Shown piece after piece: positions 8,012 through 13,949 of a stretch of DNA of 13,949 nt. The DNA lies in NCBI GenBank assembly GCA_009924885.1, contig RFQS01000031.1, positions 1 to 13,949 on the forward strand, written 5' to 3'. Source of the DNA: Pseudomonadota bacterium (GTDB lineage Bacteria > Cyanobacteriota > Vampirovibrionia > LMEP-6097). How positions within the stretch are numbered: position 1 is the stretch's first letter; each line of letters starts with the position of its first letter. The position numbers and the translations under genes are program-made. The notes beneath the pieces are model-generated. The model saw only the letters and a list, made by a program, of their open reading frames with translations. It was not told where the DNA came from and ran no database searches.

Positions 8012-8401
8012 TTATTCAGCCTTAGGAGCTGCCGCAGCTTCTGCTTCTTTCTCTTTACGCTTTTTCTCAGCCTTACCTATTTTAGTATTCTTCTCTTTAA
8101 GCTTAGCTTTCTTTTCTAATTTAGCTGCTTTAGATTCAGCGATAAACTTAAATGGCCCTTCAGCTAAGTTATGAGTAATTTCTTTAGTCATAAGCTTAGA
8201 CAGCGTCTCAGACATCTGAGCACCTACTTTAATCCAGTGTTCAAATTTCTCTTTATTAACCACTAACTCTTTAGTATGTGGGTTATAAAAACCTATCCTA
8301 TCAACGGGCTTACCGTCTCTCTTAACAGTACTGTGCATGACAGATATTCTGTATATTGGGAATTTTTTCTTACCGAATCTTTGAAGCCTAATTTTAAGCA
8401 T
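8012..8401 (-). CDS. rpsP: 30S ribosomal protein S16
   Basis: Residues 1 to about 78 match the S16 core: MLKIRLQRFGKKKFPIYRI at the N-terminus, then RDGKPVDRIGFYNP and the VGAQMSETLSKLM helix. S16 binds 16S rRNA and is needed for assembly of the small subunit. The protein has 129 residues against about 80 in E. coli. The extra 50 residues form a Lys/Glu/Ala-rich tail (about 90-129), which is probably disordered and rRNA-contacting. It lies 68 nt downstream of ndk on the same strand, not in the common rpsP-rimM-trmD-rplS order. No SD precedes the ATG; a weak promoter with near-leaderless spacing does. A strong terminator follows. Confidence 0.96.
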   Translation of the reverse strand: MLKIRLQRFGKKKFPIYRISVMHSTVKRDGKPVDRIGFYNPHTKELVVNKEKFEHWIKVGAQMSETLSKLMTKEITHNLAEGPFKFIAESKAAKLEKKAKLKEKNTKIGKAEKKRKEKEAEAAAAPKAE

Positions 8402-8410
8402 AGGGAACTT

Positions 8411-8439
8411 ATTTTACATTACTGAGGATAATTCCGCAA
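8411..8439 (-). promoter_or_regulatory. weak candidate rpsP promoter
   Basis: Minus-strand TTGCGG (8434-8439), a 17-nt spacer and TAAAAT (8411-8416), ending 9 nt before the rpsP ATG. The -35 matches at only 3 of 6 positions. The spacing and the missing SD agree with the pattern at the other first genes. Confidence 0.35.
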
Positions 8440-8469
8440 GGGAAAATTTAAATTAACTATTAATTAAAA

Positions 8470-8940
8470 CTAAACAGTAGCTTTAATTAAATTCTCAGCT
8501 TCAGTACTAGGACTCGCAATTACAGAGAACTTTGCTTCTGGAAAATGAAGCTTAATTTCATTTTCAGCTGTCTCGGGAGCATCACTACCGTGAATAGCGT
8601 TATCACCGATACTCTTCGCAAAAGCTTTACGGATAGTACCTTCAGCTGCTTGCTCTGGATTAGTCGCTCCCATTAATTCACGAGCTTTTTCTATAACATT
8701 TTCACCTTCCCAAACCATGCCAAGAATAGGTCCAGAAGTGAAAGATGAAATAAGCTCACCGAAAAAAGGTCTTTCTTTATGCACAGCATAATGAGCTTCT
8801 GCTAATTCTTTAGAAGGAGTATAAGCCTTCATCGCTAAACACTTAGCGTCTAATTTTTCTTGAAGCATTTTAACGATGCCCACTGTATCGTTACGCTTAA
8901 AAGATTCTGGTTTAACTGCTAAAAAAGTTTTTTGTGACAT
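8470..8940 (-). CDS. ndk: nucleoside diphosphate kinase
   Basis: Transfers the gamma phosphate of ATP to other (d)NDPs through a phospho-histidine, supplying GTP and dNTPs. The 156-residue product begins MSQKTFLAVKPESFKRN and contains the active-site segment NAIHGSDAPETAENEI with catalytic His117, preceded by GATNPEQAAEGTIRKAFA, all typical of bacterial Ndk. The frame is open for 34 more codons upstream, but that extension crosses the promoter and inverted repeat and matches nothing in Ndk, so the ATG at 8940 is the start. No SD is visible; an extended -10 lies 8 nt upstream of the ATG. It is divergent from the DUF4143 ATPase and followed by rpsP. Confidence 0.96.
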   Translation of the reverse strand: MSQKTFLAVKPESFKRNDTVGIVKMLQEKLDAKCLAMKAYTPSKELAEAHYAVHKERPFFGELISSFTSGPILGMVWEGENVIEKARELMGATNPEQAAEGTIRKAFAKSIGDNAIHGSDAPETAENEIKLHFPEAKFSVIASPSTEAENLIKATV

Positions 8941-8948
8941 AGATACTG

Positions 8949-8957
8949 AGTATAGCA
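8949..8957 (-). promoter_or_regulatory. candidate ndk promoter, extended -10
   Basis: Minus-strand TGCTATACT is an extended -10 (TGnTATAmT form). It ends 8 nt before the ndk ATG. There is no convincing -35; the -35 zone touches the left arm of the 8976-9016 inverted repeat. Confidence 0.45.
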
Positions 8958-8975
8958 AAAAATATTTACCAAGGC

Positions 8976-9016
8976 TTTTGGACAGATCAGGGATTGTATC
9001 CTTGATCTGTCCAAAA
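8976..9016. repeat. 19-bp-armed inverted repeat between divergent promoters (operator or mobile palindrome)
   Basis: Arms 8976-8994 and 8998-9016 pair over 19 positions (18 Watson-Crick plus one G-T) around a 3-nt loop; the core is ttttggacagatca / tgatctgtccaaaa. It fills the space between the ndk -10 (8949-8954) and the ATPase -10 (9023-9028), covering or touching both -35 zones. That placement suits an operator able to repress both genes, possibly bound by the ATPase itself. As RNA it would be a very stable hairpin, but no U-tract follows on either strand, so a terminator is unlikely. Confidence 0.75.
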
Positions 9017-9019
9017 CTG

Positions 9020-9028
9020 TGGTATAAC
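9020..9028 (+). promoter_or_regulatory. candidate promoter of the DUF4143 ATPase, extended -10
   Basis: Plus-strand TGGTATAAC is an extended -10 ending 6 nt before the GTG at 9035, so the transcript would begin at the start codon. TTGATC at 9002-9007 could be a -35, but its spacer to the -10 is only 15 nt and it lies in the right arm of the inverted repeat. Confidence 0.45.
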
Positions 9029-9034
9029 ATTAAC

Positions 9035-10231
9035 GTGATCAAAAGAGAAATAGAAGGACACTTAGAAAGAATTTCCTCTCAATATCCCGTAATCACCCTA
9101 ACTGGACCAAGACAGACGGGGAAGACTTTTCTTGCTAAAAATTATTTTAAAAATAAACCCTACTTTAATTTAGAAGACATCGAGTTACGTGAATTCGCCT
9201 TAAATGATCCAAAAGGATTTCTCGGTCAAATGAAAGATGGTGGAATCATAGATGAAATACAGCATGTACCCGCATTAATGTCTTACATTCAAGTCATAGT
9301 CGATAAACATAGAGATAAAAAAGCTCAGTTTATTCTCACCGGCTCACAGCAATTCGCTTTAATGAAGAGCATCAGCCAGTCTTTAGCAGGTAGAACTAGT
9401 GTTATAAACCTTTTACCATGCAGTATTCAAGAAATATATAATTCAAAACGTACTAATGAAATAAAAGACTTTAAAACAGAAATCAATGATAAAAATTTCT
9501 TTATTTACTATGGTTTTTACCCTGCTATCTACAAAGATAAAATTAATCCCAGCCATTTTTATGCTGACTACGTCAGGACTTACCTTGAAAGAGACTTAAA
9601 CCAGTTACAGCAAATTCAAAACATCAGCCTATTTAGAAAATTTCTACGTGCCTGTGCAAGCAGAGTAGGACAGGTTTTAAATAAAGAGAGCCTTGGTAAT
9701 GATATCGGCATTGATGCTAGCACCGTAGAGAGATGGCTTTCTGTTCTAGAAACCAGTTACATACTTTTTCGCCTAGAGCCTTATTTCGCTAATATTAATA
9801 AACGCCTGATTAAATCACCCAAATTATATTTTTATGACGTCGGCTTAGCCACTTATCTACTGGATATAGAAAATCAATCACAGATTGATACACACCCCCT
9901 AAAAGGAAATCTTTTTGAGAATATGATAGTTATGGAGTTTTTAAAAACTAGATTTAATCAAGGAAAAAACAATAATCTAAATTTTTATCGCGATAAAACT
10001 AAAGAAGTGGATCTCATAATGCGTGAAGCAGCTCATTTCACAGCGGTGGAGATTAAATATGCAGAAACCATAAAAAGTAATCTCTGGGAATCCTTAGATT
10101 ATGTTTCTAAACTCTTTCCCAAAGAGTGTAATAAAAAAATCTTAGTTTATGGTGGCGCTGAAGAGCAGAATAGGACTGGGTTAAGAGTGATTCCATTTAA
10201 TGAAGTTGGCAATCAAAATTCTGACAGCTAA
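9035..10231 (+). CDS. AAA_14 / DUF4143 family ATPase
   Basis: Of 398 residues from a GTG start, the N-terminal half is an AAA-type ATPase: Walker A GPRQTGKT (24-31), Walker B IIDEIQ (71-76), sensor-like FILTGSQQ (99-106) and the family LAGR (117-120). The C-terminal half is DUF4143: YVRTYLERDLNQL, a winged-helix-like segment with DASTVERWLSVLE, KLYFYDVGLA, and a PD-(D/E)XK-like core EVDLI...AVEIK (Asp326, Glu339, Lys341). These proteins are common, often multicopy, and have no settled function; toxin-antitoxin-like, defence and transcriptional roles have been proposed. The frame is open upstream to 8876, but that stretch overlaps ndk and the palindrome, while VIKREIEGHLERI fits the usual family N-terminus, so GTG 9035 is chosen. 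No SD is seen. It is the only clear rightward gene, and its stop lies 15 nt from the end of guaB3 with no terminator between. Confidence 0.88.
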   Translation: MIKREIEGHLERISSQYPVITLTGPRQTGKTFLAKNYFKNKPYFNLEDIELREFALNDPKGFLGQMKDGGIIDEIQHVPALMSYIQVIVDKHRDKKAQFILTGSQQFALMKSISQSLAGRTSVINLLPCSIQEIYNSKRTNEIKDFKTEINDKNFFIYYGFYPAIYKDKINPSHFYADYVRTYLERDLNQLQQIQNISLFRKFLRACASRVGQVLNKESLGNDIGIDASTVERWLSVLETSYILFRLEPYFANINKRLIKSPKLYFYDVGLATYLLDIENQSQIDTHPLKGNLFENMIVMEFLKTRFNQGKNNNLNFYRDKTKEVDLIMREAAHFTAVEIKYAETIKSNLWESLDYVSKLFPKECNKKILVYGGAEEQNRTGLRVIPFNEVGNQNSDS

Positions 10232-10246
10232 TGCCTAATTTATACT

Positions 10247-11464
10247 TTACCTAGCCATCCCGATCTTCTGAACACGCTGATAGACCTTACCTTCAGTAAG
10301 TATCCCAGGAGCTACTATAACTTCAACTTCCTGCATCTCTTTTATAGTATGAGCTCCAAGCGTCGCCATAGAAGTTTTTAAAGCTCCTACTAAATTCTGA
10401 CTACCATCATCGTATATAGCTGGACCGTGTAAAAGCTCTTTAGTAGTACATTCTGTGCCTACTTGAATTCTAGTACCACGTGGCAGTACTGGACTAGGTG
10501 TCGCCATACCCCAGTGAAAACCTCTACCCGGTGCTTCTTTAGTCCTAGCAAAAGGTGAGCCGATCATAACGCCATCAGCACCACAGGCTATCGCCTTACA
10601 GATATCACCACCAACAGCCATGCCACCATCAGCAATAACGGGAATATACTTACCAGTCTGTTTAAAATACTCTATCTGAGCAGCTTTACAGTCAGCTATA
10701 GAAGTAGCCATTGGTACACCAATACCCAACACTCCTCTTGAAGTACAAGCTGCACCAGGTCCTATTCCTATAAGCAAACCTGCAATCCCTGTATCCATTA
10801 GCTTTAGAGCCACATTATAATCAGTACAGTTTCCTAATATGACTGGCACAGATCTTTCACTACAAAACTTCTTAATATCAAGAATACTTTCTGGATTCGC
10901 ATTAGCTTTAGATTCTAAAGAATGATGCTCTAAACCTACCACCGTTACCTGCACAAATATTATATCTACACCTGCTTCCTCTAGAATAGGAGCATATCTA
11001 TTAGCATTAAAGGGGGCTAGAGCTACGGCTGCGACAGCACCAGAAGCTTTTATTTTCTTAACAGCTGCATAAATTAACTCATCTTTAATCGGCTCTTGAT
11101 ATACCTTGCGCATTAAAGACACGTATTCCTCTCTAGAACAGGCTGCTATCTGATCTAAAATTTCATTATAATTTTCATAACGAGTATATATCCCTTGTAG
11201 ATTTAAAACAGCCAGAGCATGATTCTCAGAAATCACTCCTGCATTATCAGGGCTGACTACACTATCCATAGCACTTGCGATAATAGGTGTACTTAAATTT
11301 AGCCCACCTATCTGCCAGCTAGTATCACAAAGCTCTATGTCTAAAGTATTTCCATTAGGTACTAAGGAAATCTCATCGAAACCATATGTCCTTCTTGCCT
11401 TCTTGGCTCTGCCGATACTGACATAATCATATTCAAATCCAGTCTCTGTATATATCTCGTTCAT
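10247..11464 (-). CDS. guaB3: GuaB3-type IMP dehydrogenase (lacking CBS domains)
   Basis: This 405-residue TIM-barrel enzyme would oxidise IMP to XMP with NAD, ahead of GuaA. Visible features are SAMDSVVS (64-71), the active-site loop GIGPGAACTSRGVLGIGVP with catalytic Cys240, the phosphate-binding ADGGMAVGGDI (278-288) and MIGSPFA (300-306), and APGRGFHWGMATPSPVLP. The full length resembles cyanobacterial GuaB3 (for example RTYGFDEISLVP and EGKVYQR near the ends). The two CBS domains that sit inside the barrel of ordinary GuaB are absent. From memory, a cyanobacterial GuaB3 has been shown to have IMPDH activity, whereas actinobacterial GuaB3 is less clear, so the reaction is inferred. An SD (AGAGGA, 11471-11476) lies 6 nt before the ATG. 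It follows guaA by 76 nt on the same strand and is probably co-transcribed. Confidence 0.9.
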   Translation of the reverse strand: MNEIYTETGFEYDYVSIGRAKKARRTYGFDEISLVPNGNTLDIELCDTSWQIGGLNLSTPIIASAMDSVVSPDNAGVISENHALAVLNLQGIYTRYENYNEILDQIAACSREEYVSLMRKVYQEPIKDELIYAAVKKIKASGAVAAVALAPFNANRYAPILEEAGVDIIFVQVTVVGLEHHSLESKANANPESILDIKKFCSERSVPVILGNCTDYNVALKLMDTGIAGLLIGIGPGAACTSRGVLGIGVPMATSIADCKAAQIEYFKQTGKYIPVIADGGMAVGGDICKAIACGADGVMIGSPFARTKEAPGRGFHWGMATPSPVLPRGTRIQVGTECTTKELLHGPAIYDDGSQNLVGALKTSMATLGAHTIKEMQEVEVIVAPGILTEGKVYQRVQKIGMAR

Positions 11465-11540
11465 ACCTATTCCTCTAATTATTTTCCCTATTTCCTTAAT
11501 TCCCTAATTAATCTATTCAACTAACTTATTTTAATTAAAA

Positions 11541-13391
11541 CTACTCCCACTCTATAGTCGCTGGTGGCTTACTGGTTATGTCATAGACCACTCTATTGAC
11601 GCCATCTACTTCATTAATAATGCGATTACTAATTTTCGCTAAAAGTTCATAAGGCATTCTTGCCCAGTCTGCCGTCATAGCATCTTCACTAGTAACAGCT
11701 CTTAGGACTATCGGATGTGCATAAGTTCTTTTATCACCCATCACACCGACGGATTTAACTGGTAAAACCGCTGTAAATATCTGCCAAACAGAATCATAGG
11801 CATTAGCTTTAATTAATTCTTCACGCACTATAAAATCTGAATCAGCGACCATCTTAAGCTTATCTTTAGTAAGCTCACCTAGAACTCTTATCGCCAAACC
11901 TGGTCCAGGAAAAGGATGTCTACGAACAATATATTCAGGGACCCCTAAAGCTTTAGCTAACTCTCTAACCTCATCTTTAAAGAGAGTCTTTAAAGGCTCT
12001 ATGAGAGTGAATTTCAGGTCATCAGGCAAACCACCTACATTGTGATGTGACTTAATACTTGCAGCCACTCTTTTACCAGTTTTACTGTCTATGCGAACCC
12101 CTGAAGATTCTATTAAGTCAGAATAGAGAGTACCCTGTGCTAAAAATTTTATTTCCATTTCACTGCATTGCTTATGCATAACAAGCTCTGCTTTTTCGCT
12201 ATCACTACTAATAGATGCAGCTGAAAGAGCCAGAGTTTGGGCTTTCAATTTCGTAACTTCTTCCTGAAAAGTATAGATAAACTCTCTACCAATAATTTTC
12301 CGCTTCTGCTCAGGGTCGGAAACGCCAGCTAAAGCATTCATAAATTTTTCTTTAGCATTTATATACAATATCTGAATGCCAAAATCCTGCTTAAAGCTCT
12401 GCATTAGCTCCTCTGGCTCATTTTTACGCATAAAACCATGATCGATAAACATGCAGATTAACTGATCGCCTACAGCTTCTTTCAGAAGAAAAGCCAGCGT
12501 AGAACTATCTACACCACCTGAAAGAGCCAGTAAGACTTTCTTCTTTTCGACTGTATTTTTAATACTTTCTATTTGATCATTTATAAAAGACTGCATATCC
12601 CAATCCTGAGAGCATTTACAGATATTTAAAATAAAATTACTAAGAATCTCAGTCCCAAACTCACTATGAGTAACCTCTGGATGAAACTGTACACCATAAA
12701 GCTTTCTTGCAGTATCTTCAAAAGCTGCTATCGCCGTATTAGCTGTTCTAGCAGAGATCTTAAAATGGCACTGCTCCGAGACATAGTCACAGTGGCTCAT
12801 CCAAACAGAGATAGCTACTTCATCGCACGGTTGCGGAACTCCAACTTCTGCGTTTTCGTCGTCCTCATGATCCTCATGTACCCGCAGTACACTGCGGTCA
12901 TTCGTCCTCCTCAGCCTTGAACTTGCACGTTCGGCAACCGTGCCTTCATAGTATTGCGGAACTCCAACTTCTGCGTTTTCGTTGTCGTTCTCAGTTTCAC
13001 GATTAATGCCATAAAATAATGAATTTTTATCACCTTGAAAGCCTGCATTAATAAATAATTCGGCCTTACCATATTCTCTTGTATCACTACGCAGCACTTT
13101 AGCACCGAAGTGATCTGCTAAAAGCTGCATCCCATAACAGATTCCTAAAATAGGCACTGGTAAATCTAAAATAGCTAAATCGCAAAGCAGAGCTTCTGCA
13201 TCATAAATACTATTAGGACCACCCGAAAGAATAATCCCTTTTAAAACACCAGCCTCATAATCTTTCTTGATAAGCTCAAATGAATAATCAAAAGGTTTCA
13301 CTTCACTATAAACTCGCAGCTTCCTTATTCGCTTAGCGATTAGCTCTGTATATTGAGACCCGAAGTCTAGGATAAGGATTTTTTGTTGCAT
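11541..13391 (-). CDS. guaA: GMP synthase (glutamine-hydrolysing), with in-frame insertions
   Basis: Makes GMP from XMP, ATP and glutamine. The N-terminal class I glutaminase has Cys85 (GICYGMQ) and His236/Glu238 (VQFHPEVTH). The ATP-pyrophosphatase domain has the P-loop SGGVDSS (290-296), KSHHNVGGLP and RHPFPGPGL. The dimerisation domain ends in the conserved SKPPATIEWE. At 616 residues it is about 90 longer than E. coli GuaA. One extra block (about residues 132-188) lies in the glutaminase domain and carries the decapeptide repeat ENAEVGVPQ twice, 41 residues apart; a second (about 383-411) lies in the pyrophosphatase domain. All catalytic residues are kept, so the enzyme is probably active, although the usual WMSHGD reads WMSHCD (Cys200). 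A promoter lies about 50 nt upstream; the SD is weak. It heads the guaA-guaB3 operon. Confidence 0.95.
   Translation of the reverse strand: MQQKILILDFGSQYTELIAKRIRKLRVYSEVKPFDYSFELIKKDYEAGVLKGIILSGGPNSIYDAEALLCDLAILDLPVPILGICYGMQLLADHFGAKVLRSDTREYGKAELFINAGFQGDKNSLFYGINRETENDNENAEVGVPQYYEGTVAERASSRLRRTNDRSVLRVHEDHEDDENAEVGVPQPCDEVAISVWMSHCDYVSEQCHFKISARTANTAIAAFEDTARKLYGVQFHPEVTHSEFGTEILSNFILNICKCSQDWDMQSFINDQIESIKNTVEKKKVLLALSGGVDSSTLAFLLKEAVGDQLICMFIDHGFMRKNEPEELMQSFKQDFGIQILYINAKEKFMNALAGVSDPEQKRKIIGREFIYTFQEEVTKLKAQTLALSAASISSDSEKAELVMHKQCSEMEIKFLAQGTLYSDLIESSGVRIDSKTGKRVAASIKSHHNVGGLPDDLKFTLIEPLKTLFKDEVRELAKALGVPEYIVRRHPFPGPGLAIRVLGELTKDKLKMVADSDFIVREELIKANAYDSVWQIFTAVLPVKSVGVMGDKRTYAHPIVLRAVTSEDAMTADWARMPYELLAKISNRIINEVDGVNRVVYDITSKPPATIEWE
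12159..12245 (-). other. guaA: second extra segment in GuaA (ATP-pyrophosphatase domain)
   Basis: About 28 residues (383-411), running from QTLALSAASISS to HKQCSE, separate the FQEEVTKLK helix from FLAQGTLYSD; in E. coli GuaA these are almost adjacent. The composition is Ser/Ala/Glu-rich and the frame is kept. The DNA has short inverted words (tgcat and atgca) but no strong palindrome, so it may be a lineage-specific loop and not an inserted repeat. Confidence 0.5.
12831..12986 (-). repeat. in-frame repeat/palindrome insertion inside guaA
   Basis: A 33-nt word beginning ttgcggaactccaacttc occurs at 12831-12863 and again at 12954-12986 with one mismatch (first 29 nt identical), a period of 123 nt or exactly 41 codons. 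Between the copies lie ccgcagt-ac-actgcgg (12882-12897, perfect 7-bp stem) and gcacgttcggcaaccgtgc (12925-12943, hairpin with a one-base bulge). The segment is more GC-rich than the rest of the gene. It encodes roughly 50 residues absent from normal GuaA, between the ends of LFYGI and VWMSH. Its size, symmetry and tolerated in-frame position recall Rickettsia-type palindromic elements that insert into genes. The identity of the family is unknown to me. Confidence 0.85.
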
Positions 13392-13442
13392 TTATTTTAG
13401 ATTTAGCTCTACTTCTGCTAAATTTTAAAAATATTGGATAGA

Positions 13443-13471
13443 AGTATAACTAAAATTAAATAAAAAGTAAA
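13443..13471 (-). promoter_or_regulatory. candidate guaA-guaB3 promoter
   Basis: Minus-strand TTTACT (13466-13471), a 17-nt spacer and TATACT (13443-13448). Transcription would start near 13436, giving a leader of about 45 nt, unlike the leaderless candidates elsewhere in the window. No riboswitch-like structure is evident in this short AT-rich leader. Confidence 0.55.
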
Positions 13472-13508
13472 GTCTTTCTAAACTATTTAGTGCAAAGTAA
13501 TCTTTACG

Positions 13509-13949
13509 TTAAACCAAAACTTGATTCAAAAATAGAATAGAACTCTTATGCGCTTCTATAGTCCTATCTAAATCTTCATAACTATGAGCAGCACTCATAA
13601 AGAAAGCTTCAAAAGCAGATGGTGCTAAATAAATACCACGTTTAAGCATCTCCATATAATACTTTTTAAAAAACTCTACATTAGAGGCTTTCGCTTCATC
13701 GAAATCTTTAACAGCAGTCTTCGAGAAGAACATACCAAACATACCAGCAGCTTCCACAAACTGTACTGGAATATCTGCACTCGCCGCTTTTAAACCCTTA
13801 ATTAAATACTGCGCCTTTGCAGTTAAATCATCATAAAAACCAGCCCTCTGTAATTTTTTAAGAGCAGTAAGCCCAGCTGCCATAGCTACAGGATTACCAG
13901 ATAGAGTACCAGCTTGATACATAGCCCCAGCTGGAGCCACTAGCTCCAT
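13509..13949 (-). CDS. hemL: glutamate-1-semialdehyde 2,1-aminomutase, C-terminal part (runs off the window)
   Basis: The last 146 or so residues of a PLP-dependent aminomutase of about 430 residues that makes 5-aminolevulinate in the C5 tetrapyrrole pathway. Diagnostic stretches are YQAGTLSGNPVAMAAG (phosphate-binding Gly-Thr of the fold), GMFGMFF, LKRGIYLAPSAFEAFFMS and AHSYEDLDRTIEAH, which align with HemL and distinguish it from general class III aminotransferases. The PLP-binding lysine and the start codon lie beyond the right edge; the methionine at the edge is internal. The stop TAA is at 13509-13511. The guaA promoter follows within 40 nt and no strong terminator is seen between. Confidence 0.93.
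   Translation of the reverse strand: MELVAPAGAMYQAGTLSGNPVAMAAGLTALKKLQRAGFYDDLTAKAQYLIKGLKAASADIPVQFVEAAGMFGMFFSKTAVKDFDEAKASNVEFFKKYYMEMLKRGIYLAPSAFEAFFMSAAHSYEDLDRTIEAHKSSILFLNQVLV

Noticed and set aside
8976..9016. Terminator interpretation of the large inverted repeat
   Set aside because: It precedes both divergent genes instead of following one, and no U-tract follows the stem on either strand.
8876..9034. Upstream extension of the DUF4143 ATPase frame to an ATG at 8876
   Set aside because: It runs antisense through the start of ndk and through the inverted repeat and promoters, and the family N-terminus begins at the GTG at 9035.
8941..9042. 34-codon N-terminal extension of ndk
   Set aside because: It translates the palindrome and the -10 region, has no similarity to Ndk, and the normal Ndk N-terminus starts at 8940.
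12831..12986. CRISPR array because of two 33-nt repeats
   Set aside because: Only two copies, the interval is 90 nt and itself palindromic, and the whole unit is in frame inside guaA with no cas genes nearby.
12666..13105. Small ORFs on both strands over guaA (12666-12920 plus, 12911-13105 minus)
   Set aside because: They are other-frame readings of guaA and its repeat insertion, with no family features or ribosome sites.

Overview
The window comes from an AT-rich bacterial chromosome, apparently a non-photosynthetic relative of the Cyanobacteria (Melainabacteria / Vampirovibrionophyceae type). The main reason is the 405-residue IMP dehydrogenase-like protein, which reads almost continuously like cyanobacterial GuaB3, next to guaA and a hemL of the C5 (glutamate) tetrapyrrole route. 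A two-subunit 2-oxoglutarate:ferredoxin oxidoreductase (korAB) is atypical for photosynthetic cyanobacteria but fits an anaerobic or facultative relative. This placement is inferred from remembered family sequences, not from a search.

Layout. (1) Left edge, 1-480: a possible 3' end of a rightward gene, converging on a short PHP-domain protein that looks like the cut-off N-terminus of a TrlF-type protein. (2) 588-3501: korA-korB, a tight leftward operon. (3) 3502-3695: an intergenic stretch carrying the korA promoter and two palindromic elements, one folding as a cloverleaf that touches the next gene's stop codon. (4) 3696-7907: a single 1403-residue DUF4011 / SF1 helicase / PD-(D/E)XK nuclease protein of the kind found in defence loci, with a strong promoter. 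(5) 7954-8940: ndk and rpsP, closed by a clear intrinsic terminator. (6) 8976-9016: a 19-bp-armed inverted repeat between divergent ndk and a rightward AAA_14/DUF4143 ATPase (9035-10231). (7) 10247-13391: guaA-guaB3, the GMP branch of purine synthesis (IMP to XMP to GMP); guaA carries an in-frame repeat/palindrome insertion in its glutaminase domain. (8) 13509-13949: the 3' third of hemL.

Most genes are housekeeping (central carbon metabolism, GMP and NTP supply, ribosome, tetrapyrroles), interrupted by single accessory genes (PHP fragment, helicase-nuclease, DUF4143 ATPase) and mobile-looking palindromic repeats.

A regulatory pattern recurs. Genes at the head of a transcript (korA, helicase, rpsP, ndk, ATPase) lack a Shine-Dalgarno and have a TATAAT-like hexamer only 6-9 nt before the start codon. 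Genes inside operons (korB, guaB3) and the PHP ORF have a good SD. This suggests leaderless mRNAs. No gene-free stretch exceeds 300 bases; the longest is about 195 bases (3502-3695). No tRNA, rRNA, CRISPR array, transposase or origin was seen.
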